A stretch of DNA of 27,201 nt from positions 1 through 27,201 of the forward strand of contig JAEDIJ010000028.1 in NCBI GenBank assembly GCA_016292515.1, written 5' to 3'. The translations under genes were made by a program, and so were the position numbers. Source of the stretch: Victivallaceae bacterium (lineage in GTDB: Bacteria; Verrucomicrobiota; Lentisphaeria; Victivallales; Victivallaceae). Below, in pieces: positions 8,049 to 16,277 of this stretch. The stretch's first letter is position 1. Every line of letters begins with the position of its first letter. The notes beneath the pieces were generated by a model. The model searched no databases. It was given only the letters and a program-made list of their open reading frames with translations, and was not told the origin of the DNA.

Positions 8049-9673
8049 TTTTTCTCGTCTTTCTTTATGTTGTCATTTTTTTTTTGGATGTTTTCGAATT
8101 CCACCGCCTGCCGCAGTAACGCCGCTTGCGCCGGAGGCAGATGATTGAGATAAAAAAGCGTGATGTCGCTTTTCATTTCGGAGTACGGCGGCAGTTTGGT
8201 GCGCTGGTTGTCGCCGGATTGCTGCATATAATACCGGTGGAGATAGCGCGCCATTCTTTCGTAGGAAAGTGCCTCCGTCTGCTGCGCGCGGACGAGATAC
8301 TGGATCGACGTCGAAATCAAGCCGGAAATGATGGCTCCGGCGCGTTTGACGTCGTTCCCTCTGACTTCCTCTTTCCATACCGAAAAGACGTATTGCTCGA
8401 AATTCTGATTTTTAAAAGATTCGTCCAGCGCGGTAAGTTTCCGATAATAACTTTCCGCATCGCGGTAAAGCCCGTAGGCGTAAAAGAGCGGGACGGCGTT
8501 TTTGAGGAAGTTAATCCTTTTTGTGCGGGCGGCTTCGGTGAATCCTTTGGAAAAGGCAACGCAATCTTTTTCGTACTGCTCCATCGCCGCGAGCGTGGGT
8601 TCGCCGAGACGGAAATTCGGCACGAAACTGACCTCGCTTCCGCCGGTTACCTGAATGATGCCCGCCTGAAACGCCGCCGCGAGCGCGTCGACGAGCTGAC
8701 GTTTGCAGAGCAATCCCTTTTCGGGGTCGGCGGCGACGCCGAGCGACGCCCAGTAGATCGCCTGCGATTCCGCCGTGCGCCAGTCAAGTTCGCCGTATTT
8801 TTGATGAAGCTCGAGGATTTTGACGGGATCGAGTTTTTCCTCGCGGCGGAGTTGCTCCGCGCGGAGCGCGGCGTCGATTTTGCGGCGCAACGGCTGATCG
8901 TTGGCGAGAAAGTCGTCGGGCAACGCGGAGGGGCGCACTCCCGTGAACTTCCGGTAGAGCGTTTCATAAAAGGAGTCGAAATTTTTGTCGTCCTGCCAGA
9001 GATCTTTCTTGTGCGCGGCAAAGACGCGTTGAAATTCCGCTTTCCCCCCGGGGGCTTGCGCCATCGCGGCAAAGTCCGGCTCACTGCCGAGGATCGACAC
9101 GATTTTGCCCGCCTGCTGGATTTTGTAATAGGCCTGCGCGTCGTCCATCGTGTCGCCCATTTTGTGAAAGTAGATCCACGCGAGTTCGCGGTAGATTTCG
9201 GGATCGTCCGGATTGTAGACCAATGCGCGCTCCTTGTAAAGCGCGATCCCCTCCTGCACCCAGCGCCACCTTTCGGCAAAATCGCTCGTCGTGACGGAAA
9301 TGTTGTAGGCGAGATTCCAGCCGAGATAGGCGACTGCGCTCGCGTAATTGGGTTGCAGGTCGATGATCCAGCTCGACAACTGCGCCAACTCGAAGTTGCG
9401 TCCCTCCTGTTTCATCCGTTCGGCGCGGAGCCAGAGGAAGTCCGCCGCCAGTCCGCGGAAACTGCCCAGTGCCTTTTGGACGAAACGGATCGCGGCGCGG
9501 TTGCCGTCGCCCGAATTGCCGGGGATCGCCTGTGCGGAAACGTCGGAAAAACGCAACTTTTCCTGCTTCGCCGTCCGCAACAACCGATTTTGGAGGAAAA
9601 TCATCCCCCAAATCAGCAATGCCGTCAAAACAAGCGGCGGAAATAATTTTCGGATGACGGAAAAAAGTTTCAT
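8045..9673 (-). CDS. Membrane-anchored helical-repeat protein of PVC type, ABC partner
   Basis: One N-terminal membrane segment (about 12-28) is followed by a long, mostly helical soluble part. The block from about residue 70 to 170 has the pattern of a family I know from Verrucomicrobia and relatives: GSFRGLAADFLWLRAERMKQ, then FELAQLSSWIIDLQPNY, GWNLAYNIS, RWRWVQEGIALYKE and PDDPEIYRELAWIYFHKMGD. These behave as TPR-like helix pairs. In those genomes, as here, it lies next to an ABC-2 permease and ATPase, so it may be a periplasmic accessory of that exporter. The permease stop overlaps its ATG (ATGA), as does its own stop with the lipoprotein start. The biochemical role is unknown. Confidence 0.85.
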   Translation of the reverse strand: MKLFSVIRKLFPPLVLTALLIWGMIFLQNRLLRTAKQEKLRFSDVSAQAIPGNSGDGNRAAIRFVQKALGSFRGLAADFLWLRAERMKQEGRNFELAQLSSWIIDLQPNYASAVAYLGWNLAYNISVTTSDFAERWRWVQEGIALYKERALVYNPDDPEIYRELAWIYFHKMGDTMDDAQAYYKIQQAGKIVSILGSEPDFAAMAQAPGGKAEFQRVFAAHKKDLWQDDKNFDSFYETLYRKFTGVRPSALPDDFLANDQPLRRKIDAALRAEQLRREEKLDPVKILELHQKYGELDWRTAESQAIYWASLGVAADPEKGLLCKRQLVDALAAAFQAGIIQVTGGSEVSFVPNFRLGEPTLAAMEQYEKDCVAFSKGFTEAARTKRINFLKNAVPLFYAYGLYRDAESYYRKLTALDESFKNQNFEQYVFSVWKEEVRGNDVKRAGAIISGLISTSIQYLVRAQQTEALSYERMARYLHRYYMQQSGDNQRTKLPPYSEMKSDITLFYLNHLPPAQAALLRQAVEFENIQKKNDNIKKDEKK

Positions 9674-11055
9674 CGTTTCACCGCCATTGCCAGTTCCCGG
9701 TTGCGGTAGATGATCGCCCCGATGGCGAAAAGCGGCATCGCCCGCAACAATACGTCAAAGAGAAAAATCGCGCCGATCCACGAGAATTCGACGAGTTCCC
9801 CGTCGGAAACGAGATCGGTCGCATCGAAATTCTGCAACGGCACGACGAAAAAGAGCACTGCTTTGGCAAGGTAATAGCCGAAGCGGGAAATGAGGTCGGG
9901 ATAGGTGCGCTGCATCGCCCAGTATTGCGAGAGGATCCCTAAAAGCAGATACCCCAGAGAGCAGAAAACGGCGGTCGCCAGCGAGAGAAACGAGGCAAAA
10001 GCGCACCCGATGGCGTCGAGCGTCAGGATCAACAGAAAACTCACGAGCGTCATCCGCAGGAAATTGCGGGCGAATCCGCAGACCGGGATCAGCACTTTTG
10101 GCCCGTCGGTCGGTTGCAGAAAAAGCGGATCTTTGTTGGGATCGAGGTTGACCGCGCGCAGGACCAATGTGCCGTCGGGCGCGATGGCGTCGCCGGGGAT
10201 GAGCCGTTCGGTAAAAGTGCCGCCCATCAACTGTTCGGGAATGTCGGAAAGCGGCAGGAAGTCGAGCGTCGTTCTGCCGCCGGACGTCTCTTTGCGGGGG
10301 ATCCCCGCCAGCCACATCAATCTGGTCGTGCGCTGACGCGCCCCCGTGACGCCTTTCACGAAAACGCGGTAACGCAGGACAAGCGGGAGTTTTTGACCTG
10401 CGGGGAGATCGTGAAAACGCCACTCTCTGGGGATGTTGAAACGCATCTCGGCGTCTTTTGCCATTGCCTGTTTTTTCGCTTCGCGGGCAAAGTAAACTTC
10501 GTCGTTGAGGTTGACATCTTCGCCGTTGGCCTCGGCTTCGGCGAGCATCGCGTCGGCGATACGGCGGCTTTCCTGCTCGTAATCGCCTTGATCCGGCAGA
10601 AAAACGCGCCGGCCGACGAGGACTTCGTTTTGGATGCGTGCGCGCGTTTCCGGCGGGAATTCACCGTAGCGGAAACGCAGGGAAATCACGCCGAAAATCG
10701 CCAGAAAGGCGACGGCGAGCAAGAGCAGATCGATCCACGCGACGGCGCAGAATTTGGCGAAATAGACCGTCAGCCGCGAAACCGGTTTGACGACGACCAG
10801 ATGCAGTTGCGACGATTCCATATCGGCGTCGATGGTGAAGCATCCGAGCCAGATGGCGTTGCATCCGAGAAAGAGATTGACCCCCGCCGTCGAATAGAGC
10901 AACGCGATGCGGAGAAAATCTCCCATATCGCGGCCGGAGATCAGCGCGGGGAGCGCGCAACTCCAAAGGACGAGCAGAATGACGAGCACGCGGAAAAACC
11001 GCGAGCGTATCATTTGCCGCGAAGCGACTTTGAAGATGGCGAAAAAAGGTTGCAT
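9670..11055 (-). CDS. ABC-2 type transporter permease with large soluble insert
   Basis: Membrane subunit for the ATPase encoded just upstream. Counting from the ATG at 11055, hydrophobic segments lie near 15-40, 45-75 and 98-123, then a soluble stretch of about 210 residues (EFPPETRARIQNEVL onward), then four or five membrane segments between about 335 and 450. The insert probably faces the periplasm. A TTG at 11085 would add ten residues but lies inside the ATPase gene; the ATG four bases past the ATPase stop was preferred, though its ribosome binding site is weak (ggcgga). Substrate is unknown; the shape is that of PVC exporters paired with the helical-repeat protein downstream. Confidence 0.85.
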   Translation of the reverse strand: MQPFFAIFKVASRQMIRSRFFRVLVILLVLWSCALPALISGRDMGDFLRIALLYSTAGVNLFLGCNAIWLGCFTIDADMESSQLHLVVVKPVSRLTVYFAKFCAVAWIDLLLLAVAFLAIFGVISLRFRYGEFPPETRARIQNEVLVGRRVFLPDQGDYEQESRRIADAMLAEAEANGEDVNLNDEVYFAREAKKQAMAKDAEMRFNIPREWRFHDLPAGQKLPLVLRYRVFVKGVTGARQRTTRLMWLAGIPRKETSGGRTTLDFLPLSDIPEQLMGGTFTERLIPGDAIAPDGTLVLRAVNLDPNKDPLFLQPTDGPKVLIPVCGFARNFLRMTLVSFLLILTLDAIGCAFASFLSLATAVFCSLGYLLLGILSQYWAMQRTYPDLISRFGYYLAKAVLFFVVPLQNFDATDLVSDGELVEFSWIGAIFLFDVLLRAMPLFAIGAIIYRNRELAMAVKR

Positions 11056-11059
11056 ATTT

Positions 11060-12223
11060 TTATTTTCCGCCGAGGAGTTGGTCAAGTTTGGTTTCGGCGC
11101 GCGCGAGTTTTTCTTTGTCCGACGCGTCGCAGGACGCGGCGGTTTCGGGCGGCGGCGTGACGGATCTTTCCTCCGTCAAAGCGCGGAGTTTTTCTTCATC
11201 TGCCGCCGCGCCGGATATCGGCGCGGCTTCGGGAGCCGGAGCGGAAGGTGTTTCCTGCGCGAGAAGCGATCGCAGAACATCCTCTTTACTTTTGGGCGTA
11301 CTTAAATAATCGGCGATCTTGCCGCCCGCCGCCGCGCCGCTCGTGGAAACGTTTTCCGCTTTTGCCTGTCGGACGACGTCGAGGAAAAATTCTTCGAGCG
11401 TACGGCGCGGATGATCAATGACGATCTTTTCCTGCGGGAAGCCGCTTTGAAGCGCGCTTTCCAATTTCCGCTGTGCCGTCTCGTCCGGCGTCGTGAAAGT
11501 CACGCGGGTCTGGTCGCTCACCGTGAGCAGATCTTCCAGTTTCCCCTGCGAACGGATCTTGCCGCCGTAGAGAATGACGACGCGGTCGGAAATGTCTTCG
11601 ACGTCGCTTAAAAGATGGCTGGTGACGAGGATCGTTTTGCCCCGTTTTTTGAGGGTCAATATCAAATCTTTGACTTCGCGGCAACCGATCGGGTCGAGAC
11701 CGCTGGTCGGCTCGTCGAGGATCAGGAAATCGGGGTCGTTGATCATCGCCTGCGCGATGCCGATACGCCGCGCCATACCTTTGGAAAATTCACCGACTTT
11801 GCGGTCGCGCGCGTGCGAAAGCCCGACCATTTCGAGCAACTGGTCGATCCGGCTTTTGCGCTCCGCCGCGGAAAGGTGAAAGAGCGAACCGTAGAAATCG
11901 AGCGTTTCGCGGGCGGTCAGATAGGGGTAGAGATAACTTTCCTCCGGCAGGTAGCCGATCTCTTTTTTCGTTTCGACGGCGCGGGGGCTTTTGCCGAAAA
12001 CGGAAATATCGCCGCGCGTCGGATAGAGCAACCCTAAAATCAGTTTGACCGTCGTCGATTTGCCCGAACCGTTGGGGCCGAGCAACGCGAAAACTTCGCC
12101 GCGGCGGATCTCGAAATCAATGCCGTCGACCGCTTTGACGCGGGCGCGTCCCCAAAAATCGGCAAAGGTCTTGCCGAGTCCGCGGACGACGGCGACAGGA
12201 GCGGCATTTTGATGGACTTCCAT
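11060..12223 (-). CDS. ABC transporter ATP-binding protein
   Basis: Energises the adjacent ABC-2 permease. Walker A GPNGSGKST spans 49-57, the Q-loop region has YLPEES (91-96) with Glu in place of Gln as in many ABC-2 drug/lipid exporters, the signature is FSKGM (146-150), Walker B is LILDEP (167-172) and the switch histidine is H203. After the nucleotide-binding domain and a small C-terminal domain to about 290, some 95 residues are Ala/Pro/Glu-rich and end in a short predicted coil (KEKLARAETKLDQLLGGK). This extension is unusual for the family. AAGGAG lies at the 3' end of the metal ATPase gene, one base from which this gene begins. Confidence 0.93.
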   Translation of the reverse strand: MEVHQNAAPVAVVRGLGKTFADFWGRARVKAVDGIDFEIRRGEVFALLGPNGSGKSTTVKLILGLLYPTRGDISVFGKSPRAVETKKEIGYLPEESYLYPYLTARETLDFYGSLFHLSAAERKSRIDQLLEMVGLSHARDRKVGEFSKGMARRIGIAQAMINDPDFLILDEPTSGLDPIGCREVKDLILTLKKRGKTILVTSHLLSDVEDISDRVVILYGGKIRSQGKLEDLLTVSDQTRVTFTTPDETAQRKLESALQSGFPQEKIVIDHPRRTLEEFFLDVVRQAKAENVSTSGAAAGGKIADYLSTPKSKEDVLRSLLAQETPSAPAPEAAPISGAAADEEKLRALTEERSVTPPPETAASCDASDKEKLARAETKLDQLLGGK

Positions 12224-12224
12224 T

Positions 12225-14204
12225 TCACTGCTCCTTTGTCGTTTCGCGCATCGTCAGTTCTTCGCCGGTGCGGACGAGCCGCGCGCTGTTGAAAATGATG
12301 ATGAGCGTGCTTGCCGCGTGAAGCACCGCCGCCCATACGGGCGTCATAACGCCGATGATCGACAGCACCATGCCGCCGAAAACGAAAAGCATCCCGAAAG
12401 CGAGATTCTGATTGACGATAATCTGCGATTTGCGGGAAAGTTTCAAAAACGCGGGTATTCTTCTTAAATCGTTGGTCATCAAGGCGATGGATGCGCTGTT
12501 GATGGCGATGTCGCTGCCGATCGCTCCCATCGCGAAGCCCATATCGCCGGCGGCGAGGGCAGGGGCATCGTTGACGCCGTCGCCGACGACGGCGACGCGG
12601 GAGGAACTTTTCATTTTTTCGACGAAAGCGACTTTGCTCTGGGGCAGACAGCCGCTCTCATAGGAATCGATCTGCAATTTGGCGGCGACTTCCGCCGCGA
12701 CGGCTTCGCGGTCGCCGGTCACCATCGCGCAATGGCGGATGCCGAGCTGGCGCAGTTCGCCGAGCATTTCCGCCGCTTCGTTGCGGAGTTTGTCGCGGAA
12801 ACCGATCCAGCCGACCGGCTGACCGTCAAAGACGACGTAGACGACGCTCATCGTGTCGGTGTCGGCGGCTTCTTCGCTCAAAGAGATCGCGCGTTCTTTC
12901 AGGAAATTGGCGCGTCCGACGATGACTTGCTTGCCGTCGAGCGTCGCTTCGACGCCGCGGCCGTGGGTCTCCTTGAAATCGGCGGCTTCGCGGAGCGGGA
13001 TCTCCGCCTCCGCAGCGAGTTTCACCAGCGCGAGCGCGGTCGGGTGATTGCTGAAACGCTCGACCGACGCCGACACTTGGAGCAGTTGAGCATTGGTCGT
13101 TTTGCCGAAAGGATGGATCGTGACGACGGAAAGGATCCCGTCGGTCAGAGTCCCCGTTTTGTCGAAAACGAAACTTCTGATATGGGAAGCCAGTTCCAGA
13201 TGCGCGATGTTTTTGATGAAAATACCGAGCCGCGCCGCCGCCGCGACCGCCGCGACGACGGCGGTCGGCGTCGCCAGCACCACCGCGCAGGGGCAGGAAA
13301 TGACGAGAAAGGCGATGACGGAGTCGATGCTTCCCGTGAACCACCAGGTGATGCAGCCGATCATCAGGATCGTCGGGGTGTAATATCCCGCGTAGCGGTC
13401 GATGATGCGCACCGCCGGAGTCCGGCTGGATTCCGCTTGCAGGATCATTTCCTGCACTTTGCCGAGCGTGGTGTCGGCACCGATCTTGGTCACTTCGACG
13501 ACGACGGCGCCGGTGAGGTTCTGGGTACCGGCGAAAACGTCGCACCCTTCGCCTTTTTCCACGGGGAGCGATTCTCCGGTGATGGATGCCTGATTGACGG
13601 TGCTCTCGCCGGAAATGATCTTGCCGTCGACGGGGAAGTTTTCTCCGGGGCGGACGACGATTTTGTCGCGAAGTTGCAGTTCCGCCGCGCGGACGTTTTC
13701 CTCTTTGCCTTCAAGATTGAGCCGGCGCGCGGTATCGGGAGTAAGTTTGACCAGTTCCTCGATCGAACGTTGCGCTCCGCTTGCCGTGCGCGTTTCGATG
13801 ATGATCGTGACGAGGAGGAAAAAGGCGATCACGCCGGCGATCTGGAAGTCGCCGCTCGCGAGCGCGGCGAGAATCGCCAGCGCGACCAGTTCATTCATAT
13901 AGACCTTGCCGCTGACAAGATCCTTGATCGCGGTCCAGATGATCGGAAATGCGAGGATGAATGCGCCGAGGAGAGCGCACAACTGCCCCGCGAATTTCTG
14001 TTCGGGAAAAATTCCGTTCAAAAGGAAACTGTTGAGCGTCAGAATACCGCCGACGAGGACGAAAACGATCTTGCCCATCGAGCGGTCGTGACCGACGCCC
14101 TCGCTGCGGTGATCGTGACCGCAGATGCAAGTACCGTCCATTTTATGATGCTCGTGATCGTGGCCGCAAGTGCAATGCCCGTTTTCGCAGGAATGAGTTT
14201 TCAT
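12225..14204 (-). CDS. P1B-type heavy-metal translocating ATPase with His/Cys-rich N-terminus
   Basis: Pumps soft or transition metal ions across the cytoplasmic membrane. Motifs: TGES (209-212) in the actuator domain, CPC in the transport helix (C304-P305-C306), phosphorylated aspartate D348 in DKTGTLTDG, SNHPTA in the nucleotide domain and GDGVNDAP (541-548). In place of an HMA domain, the first 42 residues carry five Cys and nine His, with two CxCGHDH copies at 11-17 and 26-32. The penultimate helix has H629 in LHAAST where Zn/Cd pumps have DxG and Co/Fe pumps have HEG(S/G)T, so ion choice is unclear; Zn, Co, Ni and Cu all remain possible. ATG follows the HflK-like stop directly, with AGGAG in front. 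Confidence 0.93.
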   Translation of the reverse strand: MKTHSCENGHCTCGHDHEHHKMDGTCICGHDHRSEGVGHDRSMGKIVFVLVGGILTLNSFLLNGIFPEQKFAGQLCALLGAFILAFPIIWTAIKDLVSGKVYMNELVALAILAALASGDFQIAGVIAFFLLVTIIIETRTASGAQRSIEELVKLTPDTARRLNLEGKEENVRAAELQLRDKIVVRPGENFPVDGKIISGESTVNQASITGESLPVEKGEGCDVFAGTQNLTGAVVVEVTKIGADTTLGKVQEMILQAESSRTPAVRIIDRYAGYYTPTILMIGCITWWFTGSIDSVIAFLVISCPCAVVLATPTAVVAAVAAAARLGIFIKNIAHLELASHIRSFVFDKTGTLTDGILSVVTIHPFGKTTNAQLLQVSASVERFSNHPTALALVKLAAEAEIPLREAADFKETHGRGVEATLDGKQVIVGRANFLKERAISLSEEAADTDTMSVVYVVFDGQPVGWIGFRDKLRNEAAEMLGELRQLGIRHCAMVTGDREAVAAEVAAKLQIDSYESGCLPQSKVAFVEKMKSSSRVAVVGDGVNDAPALAAGDMGFAMGAIGSDIAINSASIALMTNDLRRIPAFLKLSRKSQIIVNQNLAFGMLFVFGGMVLSIIGVMTPVWAAVLHAASTLIIIFNSARLVRTGEELTMRETTKEQ

Positions 14205-15320
14205 CTATTTTTTCTCCTCTGTCGGCGTCGCGGGCTTTTTCGTTTCCGGATTGAGCCGGATGCGAAGTTGTTTGCGCACTTCTCCCTTGGTGCCGAGGAT
14301 GAATTTGTTGCCGTCGAGTTCGCTCAACGCATCGCTCAAAGCACTGGTGTAAAGTGCCATCAAAATCGTTTCCGGCGACTGCTGATATTCCTTGTTGATG
14401 CCCTCGAAATAGGTGCTTTCGGCGCGGACGACCGCAACGACTTTTTTGCGGTAGGTTTCCGCGTCGGCGAGAATTTCCGCCTGCTTCGCCATCGTGTCGT
14501 TGCGCACGGAGATCTCGTAGGCGCGCGCCTCGTTGCGGAGCGTGTCGCGGGTGTTCCCGGAAGCAGTCACTTCCTCAAACGCCTTTTTGGTCGCGGCGGG
14601 CGGCGAAATGCGGTTGAGCGTCACGCTGACGATCTCGATGCCGCAATCCATATCCCGTACCGCGGCGGCAAAGCGCGTCAGGACTTTTTCGTTATAAACG
14701 CTTTGCCCGACGGAAAGAATCTCGTCGACTTTACTGCAAGAAGTCACTTCCAGCAGAGTTTGGGTAAAGAGCGATTTGAGGAGCGTCTGCGGGCCGCGCG
14801 TACCGGTAAAGCCGTCACCGTCGGTTTCCACGGTATCGGCGACTGCGCGTCCGTTGACGACCGGAGCAGATGGCGTCGCAAGCGTCGTGTAGTATTTGAC
14901 GGGATCGGCGACGCGGTAGCCGATATTCCACGAGGTGTGGACGATGTTGGCGTCGCCGGTGAGGAGATAGCGGTCGCGCCCCGGCGTCAATGCCGAAGCC
15001 GCGCGGTTGTCGTCGGCGGCAGTGAGATCGACCGTCAGAAATTGCTGATTGGTCTGAATCCTGACGAATTGATGGACGGGGTAGGGGACGAACCAGTATC
15101 CGCCGGAAGATAGGCTGTCGACGATCTTGCCGAAACGCAGCACGAGGACGGTCTGTTGCGGTTCGACGGAAAAATATCCGCCGAAAGAAACAAAGTAGAT
15201 CAGCATCAGAACGATGATGCCGAGCATAACGCCGAATGCCCAGCGCAGGCTTTTGACCAGTGCCGCAAGCCCCTTGCCGAAACGCCCCTCGTCGTGATCG
15301 ATGTTTTCGCGGGAGTCCAT
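14205..15320 (-). CDS. SPFH/band 7 protein, HflK-like
   Basis: One membrane segment at about 28-50 is followed by an SPFH domain (SVEPQQTVLVLRFGKIVDS, then GGYWFVPYPVHQFVRI) and a helical stalk rich in Ala/Glu (ARAYEISVRNDTMAKQAEI). IVSVTLNRISPPAATKKAFEEV matches the HflK pattern at the end of the band-7 fold. In E. coli HflK and HflC form a membrane cage around the FtsH protease; no ftsH lies here. A Pro/Thr/Lys tail closes the protein. It follows the HflC-like gene after 10 bases and its TAG touches the metal-ATPase ATG. Confidence 0.88.
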   Translation of the reverse strand: MDSRENIDHDEGRFGKGLAALVKSLRWAFGVMLGIIVLMLIYFVSFGGYFSVEPQQTVLVLRFGKIVDSLSSGGYWFVPYPVHQFVRIQTNQQFLTVDLTAADDNRAASALTPGRDRYLLTGDANIVHTSWNIGYRVADPVKYYTTLATPSAPVVNGRAVADTVETDGDGFTGTRGPQTLLKSLFTQTLLEVTSCSKVDEILSVGQSVYNEKVLTRFAAAVRDMDCGIEIVSVTLNRISPPAATKKAFEEVTASGNTRDTLRNEARAYEISVRNDTMAKQAEILADAETYRKKVVAVVRAESTYFEGINKEYQQSPETILMALYTSALSDALSELDGNKFILGTKGEVRKQLRIRLNPETKKPATPTEEKK

Positions 15321-15330
15321 ATTGTCACCG

Positions 15331-16257
15331 TTACTTTTTCACCGGAGTCGTGATCTTGCGCTCGGTCTCCTGTTTAAGCAGGGTGAATGGCGCAGTGTCG
15401 GTATCGAGGATCAGCGTCGTGCGCCCTTTGAGAATGGTGCGCAGCGAATCCAATTGCCGCAAAAAGAGGGCGAGTTCCGGATTTTCCTTGAATTTCGCGT
15501 AGTAGACGGCGGCTTCGGCGTCGCCCTTGGCGCGGATCTCCTTGGCTTGCGCGTCGGCGTTGGCGAGGACGATGGTGCGCAAGCTGTCCGCCTTAATACG
15601 GATCTGCCGCGCTTCGCTTTCCCCCTCGGCGATGTTTTTGTCGGCGATGCGTTTGCGCTCCGCGATCATTCGCGCGAAAACTTTTTCGCTGATGGTGCGC
15701 GGCACCTGGACGGCGTTGATGCCGACCGCATCGATGACGATGCCGTAATTGGCGGTGTGCTGTTTCAGGTCATTTAAGATCGCCTGCCGGATCGCCGGAT
15801 ATTTCAGAGCCTTGGCATCGGGATTGATGATCTCGTTGAAGCGGAAACTGCCGAATGCGGCGTTTTTCGCGCTGCGCATCCAGGAATTAAGTTGACTTTC
15901 CGCATTGGGGATCGTGTTGAACGTGGTGAAAAACTTTTCCGCATCGGCGATCCGGTAGGTGACGTAAATCCCGACGAGGATGTTGTGCTGATCTGCGGTG
16001 GAAGTTTCTTCCAGTTTGCCGGCGCCGCCGTCGAAACAGCGGATGCGTTTGTCGAAACGGTAGATTTTCTGAAACGGGTAGGGCCAGCAGAAGTGCAGTC
16101 CCGGCTCCGTGACGACGGCGGGCCGCCCGAATGTGGTGACGACGGCGACTTCGCTCTGATCGAGCTGATAGGAAAAGACGGCGACGAGCAGGATCGCCGC
16201 GACGATGAGACCGAGCAGCATCGTCGGCCAGTGCTTGAAAAATTCTTTTTTAGCCAT
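15331..16257 (-). CDS. hflC: SPFH/band 7 protein, HflC-like
   Basis: N-terminal membrane segment (about 12-30), then an SPFH domain starting VDQSEV-like at about 35 with TTFGRPAVVTEPGLHFCWPYP, and the strongly HflC-like stretch ARMIAERKRIADKNIAEG leading into the helical stalk with AxAQAKEIRAKGDAEAA. At 308 residues it has the size of HflC. The ATG at 16257 has CGGAG eight bases upstream; a GTG at 16266 would overlap that site and was not chosen. The partner would be one or both of the adjacent HflK-like proteins. The link to FtsH is known for the family but not shown here. Confidence 0.9.
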   Translation of the reverse strand: MAKKEFFKHWPTMLLGLIVAAILLVAVFSYQLDQSEVAVVTTFGRPAVVTEPGLHFCWPYPFQKIYRFDKRIRCFDGGAGKLEETSTADQHNILVGIYVTYRIADAEKFFTTFNTIPNAESQLNSWMRSAKNAAFGSFRFNEIINPDAKALKYPAIRQAILNDLKQHTANYGIVIDAVGINAVQVPRTISEKVFARMIAERKRIADKNIAEGESEARQIRIKADSLRTIVLANADAQAKEIRAKGDAEAAVYYAKFKENPELALFLRQLDSLRTILKGRTTLILDTDTAPFTLLKQETERKITTPVKK

Positions 16258-16277
16258 AAAAATCACTCCGTTGTGAA

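Noticed and set aside
11053..11085. TTG start at 11085 for the ABC permease
   Set aside because: It lies inside the ATPase gene and adds ten unlikely residues; the ATG four bases after the ATPase stop is simpler.
12732..15113. 793-codon open frame on the plus strand
   Set aside because: It lies antisense to the metal ATPase and HflK-like genes, crosses their boundary and has a low-quality Arg/Asp-rich product. GC-rich codon bias keeps the opposite strand open.
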